Position numbers and translations under genes: made by a program. This document shows, piece by piece, positions 1 to 8,783 of a DNA stretch of 64,000 nt. Source of the stretch: Desulfofundulus kuznetsovii DSM 6115 (GTDB lineage Bacteria; Bacillota; Desulfotomaculia; Desulfotomaculales; Desulfovirgulaceae); assembly GCF_000214705.1 (NCBI RefSeq), contig NC_015573.1, positions 891,001 to 955,000 on the forward strand. Reading direction: 5' to 3'. Below the pieces are notes generated by a model that had not been told where the DNA came from, ran no database searches, and saw nothing but the letters and a program-made list of their open reading frames with translations. The first letter of the stretch is position 1. Every line of letters starts with the position of its first letter.

Positions 1-651
1 ACCTTTACCTGGACGGCACCCGGATCCGGAGTGGTAGAGCTCAAGGGCATTATCAACGGGAGCCGCAAAATCCAAGAGACCCGCTACGACAACAACGAGG
101 TAAAGGTTCTGGTACCGGTTAAAGAAAAACAGACCCCGTCCGGTCCCGGATCCCTCACCTTCCAGGCGGTAAGCCAGGACAGGAGCATAACCAGGCCGCC
201 CAACACGGCGAAGTGGACGGACTGGGTGACGGCCACGCTGAAACCTCCTGCCCCGAAGCCTCCGCGGGGCTGGCTGGAGTGGTGGAAGGTAACCAGCGCC
301 GACCTGACCTACCCGAAGAAGAACCCTGAATTCACCTTTGGCACGCCCTACCCGCCCGTGGGGACCGTGACGGTTCCCATGAAACCGAACGGCCACGAGG
401 CGAAGGTGGAGTTTCAGGAGGACTGGGGCATGGACGGTGCCAAGATATACTCGATCCTGGAGAGGAAGATGATGGCCGAGAATCCGAAGGAATATAAGCT
501 GACGGCCAGGTACACTGTGGAGTATGAATATTGCTGGATTGAGTGCGACGAGGACGGGTGCTGGACGGAGTGCGCCACGGCGACCACTTCCGGCACGGTT
601 TCCGGCAACCTCCTGGTGAACGGTACAGGCGTTGACAGCAGGGCACAATGA
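1..651 (+). CDS. C-terminal part of CARDB secreted protein (5' end outside window)
   Basis: The frame is open from base 1 and encodes 216 residues ending at TGA 649-651. It matches residues 282-497 of the full-length protein at 16286-17779, with only three amino-acid differences seen by eye. It starts inside the CARDB beta-sandwich (VVELKGIINGSRK, ETRYDNNEVKVLVPV) and continues into an unassigned region with four cysteines (CWIECDEDGCWTEC). CARDB domains are known in extracellular adhesion proteins. Its signal peptide should lie left of the window. A hairpin terminator follows directly, so it ends its transcription unit. Whether the outside part matches the second copy cannot be seen. Confidence 0.8.
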   Translation, partial: TFTWTAPGSGVVELKGIINGSRKIQETRYDNNEVKVLVPVKEKQTPSGPGSLTFQAVSQDRSITRPPNTAKWTDWVTATLKPPAPKPPRGWLEWWKVTSADLTYPKKNPEFTFGTPYPPVGTVTVPMKPNGHEAKVEFQEDWGMDGAKIYSILERKMMAENPKEYKLTARYTVEYEYCWIECDEDGCWTECATATTSGTVSGNLLVNGTGVDSRAQ

Positions 652-667
652 GCAGTGCGGGATCTGA

Positions 668-708
668 CGGCCCGGAAAAGACGGTTTCCCGGGCCGTTTT
701 CTTTTTTT
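668..708 (+). terminator. Rho-independent terminator after CARDB copy 1
   Basis: CGGCCCGG pairs with CCGGGCCG, extended by AAA/TTT, and is followed by a T-rich tract at 697-708. It separates the CARDB fragment from the cpaE-like gene. Confidence 0.85.
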
Positions 709-727
709 GAAGAAGGGGGGGATTTTC

Positions 728-2200
728 TTGTTCTGCCTTGTGTGTGCGGAAAAGGAAGCATCTTCGATAATCATCACCAATCTGGAAAGAAGCGGGCTCT
801 ACGAGGGATGGAGATTTACATCCTGTTCCGATGTTAAAGAACTGGAAAAGTGGAGCAGGGAGAATGTAGACGTGCTCGTATTGAGCCGGTTCTTACCCGG
901 GTCGGTAGATATTTTAAAACATTTAAGGTTGTGGTTTCCTACCGCGCATATAGTCCTCCTGGTCGGGACTTCCTGTGAGCAGCAGAGGGTATATATAAAA
1001 ACTGCCCGGAAATACGGCCTGAACAACATAGTGACGGGCAAACTTCCCGGGGACCGCCCGTATACCATCTTTACGGCCTTGAAGAGCGCCAGGGAACCCG
1101 ACATTGACTGCATTGAAGCGGTCGAAGTCGCAGATGAAGGAGTAGAGGAAAGTCCCGGTGAGGAGACGAGCCGTCCTGAAGCCGCCCGGCATGGTGAGGA
1201 AGAGCCCCGAAACGTCAGGGCAGCGCTGAAGGAAATTATTGCTGAAACAAGTTCAGGCGAGGTAGACGTTATACGGAGTAAACTTCAGGAAATTCTCGAT
1301 ATGCTTGACGGCAGGAGTTTGGACGGCGAGAGGGAGACTTACCAGAAGCTGCAGCCCGTATCGCATTCCCCTGGTCACCGCAGCCGGGGCATACTGGTAC
1401 TGACCGCTGCCAACAAAGGAGGCGTCGGCAAAACTACGGTTGCGGTTACGTTGGCAGTCGCCCTGTCCAAGGCGGGCGTGCCTACGGTGCTGGTTGATTA
1501 CGATTTGGGTGCTCCGGATGTGGCGAACTTTTTCGGGATTAAAGGAGTACCGGGGATGGAAATGCTGGCCGGGAAACCCGTGAGGCAGAGTACATTGAAA
1601 GATCTGATAATCCGCAAGGAAAACCTGGACATCCTGCCCGGGCCGATGAACAAAACCCTGCCCAATTTCAAGCCGGGCCAGCTCCTGGAAATTGCCAGTA
1701 CCCTGACGGAGATGTACCCGGTGGTCGTAGGCGACACTCCTCCCGAATACTGGACAAAGCCCTGGCTGGCGGAACTGTTCGGCAGGGCCGATTACGTTCT
1801 GGCGGTGGTAGATCAGTCCATATTATCCGAACGTGACACAATGAGTTATGCGCCCTACCTGTTGAGCATGGGTGTCATGCCCGAAAAGATAGGTATAGTT
1901 TTGAACAGGTTCAGCCCGAAATTGCACAATCCCCGGACGGTGGAAAAAATATTTTGTTCCGGGTTTAAAAAAGAAGTAAAGAACCTGCCGAAAGTGGTGA
2001 CGGTAATACCGGAGGACTGGAAGACGCACGTTTTGAAGGGGTATAAAGGGGAAGTGGTCGGCTTAGAAGATGTGCACAGCCAGTGGCACCGTCTGGCTGA
2101 AAAAATAGCAGGAATGGCCGGGTACGGGTACCGGAAAGAGGGAGAACAGAAAAAATCGTTAAAGAATTTGCTGTTCAGGTTTGGGAAAAAAAGGGCTTGA
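728..2200 (+). CDS. cpaE: CpaE/TadZ-like pilus-assembly ATPase with pseudo-receiver domain
   Basis: 490 residues. Residues 1-105 look like a response-regulator-type receiver fold (MFCLVCAEKEASS, then DVLVLSRFLPGS). A charged linker follows, then a ParA/MinD ATPase with an intact deviant Walker A (NKGGVGKTT) near residue 230, then VLVDYDLGAPD. CpaE/TadZ proteins place Tad pilus machines in the cell. TTG 728 is preferred because GAAGGGGGG lies 8-15 bases upstream; the longer frame from TTG 707 would overlap the terminator. It opens the Tad locus, but is separated from the main operon by the pilin and adhesin genes, and a second CpaE-like gene lies at 7151. Confidence 0.85.
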   Translation: MFCLVCAEKEASSIIITNLERSGLYEGWRFTSCSDVKELEKWSRENVDVLVLSRFLPGSVDILKHLRLWFPTAHIVLLVGTSCEQQRVYIKTARKYGLNNIVTGKLPGDRPYTIFTALKSAREPDIDCIEAVEVADEGVEESPGEETSRPEAARHGEEEPRNVRAALKEIIAETSSGEVDVIRSKLQEILDMLDGRSLDGERETYQKLQPVSHSPGHRSRGILVLTAANKGGVGKTTVAVTLAVALSKAGVPTVLVDYDLGAPDVANFFGIKGVPGMEMLAGKPVRQSTLKDLIIRKENLDILPGPMNKTLPNFKPGQLLEIASTLTEMYPVVVGDTPPEYWTKPWLAELFGRADYVLAVVDQSILSERDTMSYAPYLLSMGVMPEKIGIVLNRFSPKLHNPRTVEKIFCSGFKKEVKNLPKVVTVIPEDWKTHVLKGYKGEVVGLEDVHSQWHRLAEKIAGMAGYGYRKEGEQKKSLKNLLFRFGKKRA

Positions 2201-2236
2201 CAGTTGTTTGGTTTTGGTTTTAAAATAAGCCTTGAC

Positions 2237-2272
2237 GGGAAAACCGTGAATGAGTCGCGGTTTTCCCTTTTT
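2237..2272 (+). terminator. Rho-independent terminator after cpaE-like gene
   Basis: GGGAAAACCG at 2237-2246 pairs perfectly with CGGTTTTCCC at 2258-2267, followed by TTTTTG. The next 150 bases up to the pilin can fold further (CGGTT...AACCG around a GGTCA/TGACC hairpin) but have no ORF. Confidence 0.85.
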
Positions 2273-2431
2273 GTTTTTCAGGGAAAAGGAAAGGGGGCGG
2301 TTAAATTCCCATAGTCGGCGGTCAAACATGACCGGGGTCGGGGGAACCGTACCGGAAAGAAGGCGGTATTAACATAAATAATTGTTCAACCAAAAATCTA
2401 ATTCCAAAAATTCTAAGGAGGTTTGATTTTA

Positions 2432-2692
2432 ATGTTAACTCGCGTGAAGCGTTTCCTGAAAGAAGAGAAAGGTTATACCACTGAATCTCTGGTATGGACA
2501 TCGGTGCTGGGCATTGGTGCAGCTTCTCTGGCCTTTGGCCTGTACGCTGCGGGCCGTTTCCAGGCCGGTGGGATAAGCGATGACCTGAAGGCCATTGTCA
2601 CTCCTTCGTCCCTGCCCACTGGGACCGAGCAGGTCAGCCAGATGCAGGCCGGTTACACGGGCGCAATTACCGGGTTAACCATTACCCAATAG
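2432..2692 (+). CDS. Flp-like prepilin 1
   Basis: 86 residues. A short basic leader (MLTRVKRFLKEEKG) is followed by a hydrophobic segment starting YTTESLVW, the layout of a class III/Flp prepilin cut after Gly by a CpaA/TadV peptidase. The acidic residue is at +4 of the mature protein, as in the two other small prepilins here, whereas classical Flp pilins have Glu at +5. The mature chain (about 72 residues) is Gly/Ala/Ser/Thr rich with no cysteine. AAGGAGG at 2415-2421 lies 10 bases before ATG 2432. It is probably the major pilus subunit because it stands apart with its own strong SD; that role is inferred. Confidence 0.75.
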   Translation: MLTRVKRFLKEEKGYTTESLVWTSVLGIGAASLAFGLYAAGRFQAGGISDDLKAIVTPSSLPTGTEQVSQMQAGYTGAITGLTITQ

Positions 2693-2699
2693 TAAGGTC

Positions 2700-2800
2700 A
2701 GGACGTGTGCTGCGGGTACCCGGGAAAGCTTTAGGGTCTAAGCCCGCGGTGATGACGGGATGGCGGGGGGACCGTGGTCACGCGGTTTCCCCGTTTTATT
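2700..2800 (+). promoter_or_regulatory. Candidate riboswitch-like leader with intrinsic terminator (c-di-GMP-I-like?)
   Basis: GGGAAAGC (2722-2729) and AGGGTCTAAG (2733-2742), followed by ATGGCGGGGGGACC, resemble the 3' half of c-di-GMP-I (GEMM) aptamers. GGGGGGACCG (2765-2774) also pairs with CGGTTTCCCC (2783-2792) before TTTTATT, which makes an intrinsic terminator whose 5' arm overlaps the putative aptamer. The GNRA hairpin and GCAAACC segment expected in the 5' half are not evident, so the aptamer may be degenerate or a different RNA. The downstream adhesin and the nearby c-di-GMP genes fit such control. Confidence 0.35.
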
Positions 2801-2861
2801 CAAGAAGAAGGGAGGGAGGTCCGGGGGTACCGGGCCCGGGCTCCCGGACATAAACGAGGTG

Positions 2862-5800
2862 ATGAAGAAGGCGTTAGCACTTCTGCTGGTTTTTGCGGTT
2901 TTTCTCATACCGTACATGTGGGGAGTTGCACCTGCGGGGGCAGATATATCCACGGGGTCGCAGGTAAAGATAGCGGCTGGCGGTGCTCGCTCTCTCGCGA
3001 TAAAATCCGACGGCACGGTCTGGGCGTGGGGAGGTACCCCCGTGCCGGTACAGAACCTGACCGGCGTGGTGGCGGTAGAGGCTGGTAGTTTTTACTCTCT
3101 CGCGTTGAAGTCCGACGGCACGGTCTGGGCGTGGGGGGATAACTACTACGGCCAGCTGGGCGACGGCACTACCACGAACCGTTACACCCCCGTGCAGGTG
3201 CAGAACCTGACCGGCGTGGTAGCGATAGCGGCAGGTGGAGGGCACTCCCTTGCCTTAAAATCCGACGGCACGGTGTGGGCGTGGGGGTATAACGGCTACG
3301 GCCAGCTCGGTGACGGCACCATCACGAACCGTACCACCCCCGTGCAGGTTAAAAACCTCACGGGCGTGGTGGCGGTGGCGGCAGGTGGAGGGCACTCCCT
3401 TGCCTTAAAATCCGACGGCACGGTGTGGGCGTGGGGGTATAACGGCTACGGCCAGCTGGGCGATGGCACCACCATGAACCGTTACACCCCCGTGCAGGTG
3501 CAGAACCTGACCGGCGTGGTAGCGATAGCGGCTGGTAGTTCTCACTCTCTCGCGTTGAAGTCCGACGGCACGGTCTGGGCGTGGGGGAATAATGGCTACG
3601 GCCAACTGGGTGACGGCACAACTACAAATAGAACCACTCCCGTGCGGGTGCAGGGCCTTACCGACGTGGTAGCGATAGCAGCTGGTAATGAGCACTCCCT
3701 CGCCCTCAAATCCGACGGCACGGTCTGGACGTGGGGGTGGAACTACTCCGGCCAGCTGGGCGACGGCACTACCACGAACCGTTACACCCCCGTGCAGGTG
3801 CAGAACCTGACCGGCGTGGTAGCGATAGCGGCAGGTGGAGGGCACTCCCTTGCCTTAAAATCCGACGGCACGGTGTGGGCGTGGGGGAATAACGACTGGG
3901 GCGAGCTGGGCGATGGCACCAGAACGGACCGTCACACTCCCGTCCAGGTAAGCGGTCTAAACCTGGGCCAGCAGACAACACCCGATACCCTGTTGGTGTC
4001 GCCAGCATCGCTCAGCATTATAGCCGGTCAGACGCAGCAGCTGTCTGTCGTAATGCGGTACTCCGACGGTAGCACCCAGGACGTGACGAACCAGGCCGAC
4101 TACTCCATTGACAACAGCACAGTAGCAACCGTGTCGGCAGCCGGCCTGGTCACTGCAGTGGCGCCTGGTACCGCAACTATCACTGTTACCTGCCAGGACA
4201 AAACGGCAACAGTACCGGTGACGGTGACTAACCCGGTGGTAGTGGAGTCCATCAGCGTGGACCCTGCGGCGTTGTCAATGGTTGCCGGCCAGGCACAGCA
4301 GCTCACGGTGACAGCCCACAAATCCGACGGGACCACTGAAAATGTCACCAACTCTGCTATTTATCAATCGAGCAACGGATCGGTGGCCGCGGTGACGGGT
4401 TCGGGCGAAGTTACAGCTGTTTCTCCTGGTACCGCAACCATCACCGTAAATTACCAGGGTAAGACGGCAAGCGTTTCCGTAGAAGTGGTCGAGCTTTCCA
4501 GCGTTTTGCCCCAGGGGGACATAATCGTACTGAAGGTGCCGCAGCTCCTCCAGCCGGTCACCTACAACTGTGCGACTGGTTTCACGGTGACCGAGAACGG
4601 GGTAAACGTACCGGTAGAAAAAGTGGAAGTCAAGGATGGCTCCGACGGCTGGCCGTACAGCGAAGTCTGGCTGTACCTGGAGCGCCCGGTGACGATGGGC
4701 AGTGATGTAGTGGTACAGTACAACGCCGACCCCAACTGCCCGATAACCCCGGCAAGCGGGGGGACGGTGACCATTCCGGCCAGCACGGCGGCGGTTAACT
4801 ACAGCGCCGCCCCGTTCACCATTGAAAGGTCGACGGTCTACGTTCCTTCGAGCGGCGACGTTATATACGTAGACCTACCGACCAGGGTGAACGCGGTGGA
4901 CTACCAGGGTAGCGCCGGGTTCACCATTCACACCGGATCTGTGACCGTACCGGTGACGCGGGTGGTGGCAGAAGGCACTCAGCTGCGCATTTACCCGGCG
5001 TACAACATTCCATCCGGGGAGCCGGTGTCAATTACCTACACTCCGGTGAGTGGTTATGAGATAACCACCGTCGGTGGGGCGCCCCTGGTGGTGACCACAA
5101 ATCCGGTGGTGGTGACGAACCAGAGCACAGCGCCGCTGGTGTACTACGACCCGGTGGTATCCTCAGACGGCACGACGGTGACCGTGACGGTGCCAGCCGA
5201 CCTGGGTTCGGTCACCTATGAAGGGAACGCTGGTTTCCGGGTGTACGCCAACGGGCAGGAGATCCCCGTTGTGAAAGTAGAACTTGACGGCAACAAGATC
5301 ATCCTGTACCTGGGCGTACCTCTGGTAGCGGGCCAACCGGTCGACGTATCGTACAGCCCGGTGGGAGGGCAACCCATATCGACGCCGAACAACACGCTCC
5401 CGGAACAGTCTGCTGCAGGTGACAACCGGTCTGAAGTAACGCTGGTAGGGTTGGAAGTGGAGCCTGCCGCAGTCAATGTAGAGGAAGGCACGTCGCAGCA
5501 GCTGCATGTGACGGCACGGTATTCCAGCGGTGTTGCGGTGGACGTGACGGGTCTTGCGGCTTACGAGTCGGACAATACGTCGGTAGCCCGGGTATCTGGA
5601 GATGGGTTGGTGACGGGCGTTGGCGCGGGTACGGCAAACATCACGGTAACATACGGGGAGCAGTCGGTAGTAGTGCCGGTGACCGTAGTCAACCCGGCAC
5701 CGGTGCTGGAGAGCATAAGCGTGGTGCCCGCGCGGGTGGACCTGGCGGTCGGAGCAACCTGGCAACTGGCGGTAACTGCTCACTACTCCGACGGGAGCAC

Positions 5801-7067
5801 CCGGGACGTGACGTCCCAGGCTGGCTACAGTTCGGGTGACGTGTCCGTGGCCATGGTAAACAGCAGTGGCCTGGTAACCGGCAAGGCCCAGGGCAGTACA
5901 ACTATCACGGTGAGCTACGAGGGTAAAACCGCGACCGTACCGGTGACTGTGGCGGCTCCGGCAGTGGAATCGATAACTGTTGTTCCTAACCCGGTCAGTA
6001 TAGTGGCAGGCAGGAGCCAGCAGCTGGTGGTAACAGTCCGGTATTCCGACGGTACGGTGCAGGACGTAACCGGTTCGGCTGTTTACCAATCCGGGGGCAC
6101 GTCTGTAGCCCGGGTTGAAGCAGGCGGCGTGGTGACGGGGGTATCCCAGGGCAGCACCACCATCACGGTGGGCTACGGGGGTAAGACCGCGACCGTACCG
6201 GTGACCGTGACAGCCCCGGTGGTTGAATCTCTCACGGTGCAGCCGGGCACCGTGACGCTGGCGGTTGGCGACAGCCGGCAGCTGGCAGTGACGGCGCGTT
6301 TTTCGGACGGCACTACCCGGGACGTTACTGACGGGTCGAGTTACCAGGTGGGGAACTCTACCATTGCAGTTGTTTCCGGGAGCGGGCTGGTAACCGGGTT
6401 GGCTCCGGGGAACACCAGTATTACTGTAGGTTACGCCGGGCAGACGGTCACGGTACCGGTGACGGTGAACGCGCCTCCGGCGGACCTGACCGGGGTAAGC
6501 GTCCAGCCGAACCCGCTGGTGCTGTACAAGGGGAGCTCGCAGCGGTTGAAGGTAACGGAGCAGTACTCCGACGGCAGTTCGGTTGACGTGACCAGTTATG
6601 CGGGATTTCAGAGCAGTGATCCTTCCGTAGCGAAAGTTGACAGTTTTGGGCTAGTGACTGGGGTGAAGGAAGGCACCACGGCTATTCTGGTCACGTACAA
6701 AGGTGAAGTTTACCTGGTGTCGGTGACGGTTGAGCCGGTGGAGGTGACGAGGCCGGGCAGGCCTGGGGACGGCGGCAGTTCCCCGCCTGTGACGAGGCCG
6801 AGCAGGCCCGGGGATGGCAGCAGTCCCCCACCGGTGAGCAACCCGAGCAGGCCTGGGGATGGCAGCAATCCCCCGCCTGTGAGCGGCCCGGACAGGCCCG
6901 GTGGTGCAAATCCCCCGGTGGTGAGCAACCCGGGCGGGCGTGGTAGCAGCGGCAGTCCCGGCGTAGCACCTCCGGCGTTGCCGCGGGGTACGGGTGACGG
7001 CGCGGTGGTGGTGCCGTCCGACAGGCCCCAGCCGGGCGGCGTGCCGGTGACGGGACGGACCAGGTAG
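2862..7067 (+). CDS. Giant secreted RCC1-repeat / Big-domain protein
   Basis: 1401 residues. A Sec signal peptide (MKKALALLLVFAVFLIPY ... APAGA|D) is followed by seven RCC1-type blades (SDGTVWAWG repeated, residues about 35-365). Then come two Big_2-like Ig domains (ITVTCQDKTATVPVTV), a region of about 300 residues with SwmB-like repeats (ITYTPVSG), and five more Big_2-like domains. A Pro/Gly-rich tail (RPGDGSSPPPV units, residues about 1300-1400) ends the protein. No LPXTG motif or C-terminal membrane helix is seen, so it is probably released, or held through the tail. ATG 2862 is chosen for the signal peptide, although GAGGTG abuts it and makes a poor SD. The role is inferred to be adhesion or cell-surface display with the Tad pilus. 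Confidence 0.8.
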   Translation: MKKALALLLVFAVFLIPYMWGVAPAGADISTGSQVKIAAGGARSLAIKSDGTVWAWGGTPVPVQNLTGVVAVEAGSFYSLALKSDGTVWAWGDNYYGQLGDGTTTNRYTPVQVQNLTGVVAIAAGGGHSLALKSDGTVWAWGYNGYGQLGDGTITNRTTPVQVKNLTGVVAVAAGGGHSLALKSDGTVWAWGYNGYGQLGDGTTMNRYTPVQVQNLTGVVAIAAGSSHSLALKSDGTVWAWGNNGYGQLGDGTTTNRTTPVRVQGLTDVVAIAAGNEHSLALKSDGTVWTWGWNYSGQLGDGTTTNRYTPVQVQNLTGVVAIAAGGGHSLALKSDGTVWAWGNNDWGELGDGTRTDRHTPVQVSGLNLGQQTTPDTLLVSPASLSIIAGQTQQLSVVMRYSDGSTQDVTNQADYSIDNSTVATVSAAGLVTAVAPGTATITVTCQDKTATVPVTVTNPVVVESISVDPAALSMVAGQAQQLTVTAHKSDGTTENVTNSAIYQSSNGSVAAVTGSGEVTAVSPGTATITVNYQGKTASVSVEVVELSSVLPQGDIIVLKVPQLLQPVTYNCATGFTVTENGVNVPVEKVEVKDGSDGWPYSEVWLYLERPVTMGSDVVVQYNADPNCPITPASGGTVTIPASTAAVNYSAAPFTIERSTVYVPSSGDVIYVDLPTRVNAVDYQGSAGFTIHTGSVTVPVTRVVAEGTQLRIYPAYNIPSGEPVSITYTPVSGYEITTVGGAPLVVTTNPVVVTNQSTAPLVYYDPVVSSDGTTVTVTVPADLGSVTYEGNAGFRVYANGQEIPVVKVELDGNKIILYLGVPLVAGQPVDVSYSPVGGQPISTPNNTLPEQSAAGDNRSEVTLVGLEVEPAAVNVEEGTSQQLHVTARYSSGVAVDVTGLAAYESDNTSVARVSGDGLVTGVGAGTANITVTYGEQSVVVPVTVVNPAPVLESISVVPARVDLAVGATWQLAVTAHYSDGSTRDVTSQAGYSSGDVSVAMVNSSGLVTGKAQGSTTITVSYEGKTATVPVTVAAPAVESITVVPNPVSIVAGRSQQLVVTVRYSDGTVQDVTGSAVYQSGGTSVARVEAGGVVTGVSQGSTTITVGYGGKTATVPVTVTAPVVESLTVQPGTVTLAVGDSRQLAVTARFSDGTTRDVTDGSSYQVGNSTIAVVSGSGLVTGLAPGNTSITVGYAGQTVTVPVTVNAPPADLTGVSVQPNPLVLYKGSSQRLKVTEQYSDGSSVDVTSYAGFQSSDPSVAKVDSFGLVTGVKEGTTAILVTYKGEVYLVSVTVEPVEVTRPGRPGDGGSSPPVTRPSRPGDGSSPPPVSNPSRPGDGSNPPPVSGPDRPGGANPPVVSNPGGRGSSGSPGVAPPALPRGTGDGAVVVPSDRPQPGGVPVTGRTR
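3006..3960 (+). repeat. Seven RCC1-coding tandem repeats, 150-bp period
   Basis: TCCGACGGCACGGT recurs at 3006, 3111, 3261, 3411, 3561, 3711 and 3861. The first interval is 105 bp and the others exactly 150 bp, i.e. 50 codons. Blocks around 3181-3290 and 3781-3890 look nearly identical at a 600-bp offset, which points to recent duplication or gene conversion. Confidence 0.9.
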
Positions 7068-7079
7068 CGCAAGAGAAAA

Positions 7080-7117
7080 GGGGAGCGGGTGTAAATCCTG
7101 CTCCCCTCTCTTTTTTT
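7080..7117 (+). terminator. Rho-independent terminator after the RCC1/Big gene
   Basis: GGGGAGC at 7080-7086 pairs with GCTCCCC at 7100-7106, followed by TCTCTTTTTTT. It isolates the adhesin from the following Tad operon. Confidence 0.85.
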
Positions 7118-7150
7118 GTGGGACATATTTTTCTGGTTGGGAGGTGGGTT

Positions 7151-8071
7151 GTGGGTGTGTGCCGCGCCTTCCAGGGGAGAGTGCCGCACCCGCTGTTTAT
7201 GGACATCGTGACAAAAGTACGTGAACTCTCGAAGTATTTGAACGACGAGGCTATTGCCGATGCGCTGAAACTTACACCTGAAGCTGTCCGGAGCATTCTG
7301 GAAGGGAAGGCAGAAGTGAAGTTAAAGCAGGTTGAACGGCAGGATCAGGTTGTCCCTCTGATCCAGGTAAGTTCCGTTGAAACGTCGTACAGGCAGAAAA
7401 TTATTTCGGTGGGCAGGGCCAAAGGCGGGGTGGGCTGTACGGTGGTTGCCCTGGGATTGGCCTACCTGTTGAGCAAAAAAGTCAGGACGCTGCTTATTGA
7501 CCTTAACTTTTCGGAAGGGGGGAGCGATTTGTCTTATTATCTCAACCTTCCTGAGTACCCGCACATGGGTTCATTTTTGGGCGACCTGGAGCAGTGCGTA
7601 ATTAACCTGGAGCCGAACTTTTCTGTCCTGCAGACACCAAAGCACACCAACAGTAAAAGACAAGAGATCGGTAAGTTTATCAATCTTGCCCGGCAGGACT
7701 ACGATGCAGTTGTGATGGACCTGCCGAATTTGCAGGACGGCCTGGTGCAGGAGGCAATGCAGCACTCTACGACGCTGGTTCTGGTAACGAGCGGTCTGGA
7801 GCCCGAACTGGTACGGCTGGCCGCGATAGCGGGCAGGTACCAGCGGAAGGAAGTCATTGTGGCCGTAAACAGGGGCAGTTTGCCGGGTGAAGCCGCAGAA
7901 GCATTTAAAAAGGTAGTCTATATCGAGCATGATGACAGCCTTCTGAAAACCCTGCAGAACTGCGACCTCCCGGGCGAAAAGACTACGTTCATGCACGGGG
8001 TCGCCAGCATCAGGGATGCTATTTACAACAATGACAGGAAAAGCATCCTGCAGAAGATCCTGGGGTTTTGA
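7151..8071 (+). CDS. cpaE: Second CpaE/TadZ-like ATPase with altered P-loop
   Basis: 306 residues. The N-terminal segment near residues 25-60 resembles a small helical DNA-binding fold (YLNDEAIADALKLTPEAV). The ParA/MinD fold starts near residue 85 with RAKGGVGCTVVALG: the Lys that normally precedes Thr in the Walker A is Cys. CpaE/TadZ families often have degenerate P-loops, so weak or absent ATP hydrolysis is likely. GTG 7151 has GGGAGGTG 5-12 bases upstream. It begins the tight cpaB-cpaF-tadB-tadC run and so is probably the pilus-dedicated paralogue. Confidence 0.8.
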   Translation: MGVCRAFQGRVPHPLFMDIVTKVRELSKYLNDEAIADALKLTPEAVRSILEGKAEVKLKQVERQDQVVPLIQVSSVETSYRQKIISVGRAKGGVGCTVVALGLAYLLSKKVRTLLIDLNFSEGGSDLSYYLNLPEYPHMGSFLGDLEQCVINLEPNFSVLQTPKHTNSKRQEIGKFINLARQDYDAVVMDLPNLQDGLVQEAMQHSTTLVLVTSGLEPELVRLAAIAGRYQRKEVIVAVNRGSLPGEAAEAFKKVVYIEHDDSLLKTLQNCDLPGEKTTFMHGVASIRDAIYNNDRKSILQKILGF

Positions 8072-8093
8072 ATAAGGAGGAGGTCTTTGAGAA

Positions 8094-8783
8094 TTGTTCA
8101 AAAAGCCTTTGTTCAAACGTATTTTGCTGATAATAATAGCTCTGGCCATAGGCGGGTACTCCACGTTCCAGCTGAAAACGTTCCTTGAGCGGAACGGGCC
8201 GACGGAACAGGTCCTAGTAGCCAGGCGGGACATCATGCCGCAGGCAGTGATCGCATCGGGCGACATTGGTTTTGCCGACCTCCCCGTAGGGAGCAGGATA
8301 CCCGGCTCCTTACAGGACCCGAAAGAAGTGGTAGGGAAGAAAGCCGTAATGACCATTTTTAAGAACGAACAGATACTCCCTCAAAAACTTGCCGACGCCA
8401 ACCTTGCGCTTGGTTCCGGGGAAAGACAGGTGGGTCTCCCTACAGATGTTGTGAGTGCGGTGGGTATGACCATTAAACCGGGGGACATTGTGGACGTATA
8501 CTGGCAACTACCTGATGAAAAAGGGCTGCCGTCCTCAAAGGATCAGCCCGGGGTCCAACAGGCCCGGAAGATAGCGGAGTATGCGGTGGTCGTCGATTTG
8601 ATAAATAAGAACAATACCAGCGCATACAGTGCTGCTACCGCGCTTCCGGAAGAAAGGAAGCGGGGTACCGTGGACGACACACCTTCAGTCGTTGTTCTAA
8701 AGGTAAAAAGCGATTACGTTCAGGCTATTGCGACCGCCGTTGGAAACGGCAGGATTTATCTCGTAAAGAGGGGGAATGGATAG
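8094..8783 (+). CDS. cpaB: Flp pilus assembly protein CpaB
   Basis: 229 residues. One N-terminal membrane helix (residues 8-24, ILLIIIALAIGGYS) is followed by a SAF domain (VLVARRDIMPQAVIASGDI) and an RcpC/CpaB region (GDIVDVYWQLPD). CpaB is a periplasm or wall-facing Tad component that may contact peptidoglycan. TTG 8094 is preceded by TAAGGAGGAGG. The stop overlaps the GTG of cpaF by one base, showing translational coupling. Confidence 0.85.
   Translation: MFKKPLFKRILLIIIALAIGGYSTFQLKTFLERNGPTEQVLVARRDIMPQAVIASGDIGFADLPVGSRIPGSLQDPKEVVGKKAVMTIFKNEQILPQKLADANLALGSGERQVGLPTDVVSAVGMTIKPGDIVDVYWQLPDEKGLPSSKDQPGVQQARKIAEYAVVVDLINKNNTSAYSAATALPEERKRGTVDDTPSVVVLKVKSDYVQAIATAVGNGRIYLVKRGNG

Larger units (their letters stand above)
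1..708 (+). repeat. Direct repeat, copy 1 (pairs with 17129-17833)
   Basis: Bases 1-651 align without gaps to 17129-17779 with about 15 mismatches, and the similarity runs on through the following terminator. The two copies have the same orientation and lie about 17.1 kb apart, bracketing the whole Tad pilus locus. The left limit of the repeat is outside the window. Similarity stops before the next gene on each side. Confidence 0.9.

Noticed and set aside
2280-2400. Folded segment before prepilin 1 as a riboswitch
   Set aside because: Long-range pairing is possible, but no conserved aptamer pattern or terminator switch was seen.
3006-3960. Regular 150-bp repeats as a CRISPR-like array
   Set aside because: The repeats are one continuous reading frame encoding RCC1 blades, without spacers or cas genes.
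5163-6089. 308-codon minus-strand frame
   Set aside because: Antisense to Big-domain repeats; composition and repeats mirror the sense gene, with no SD or family match.
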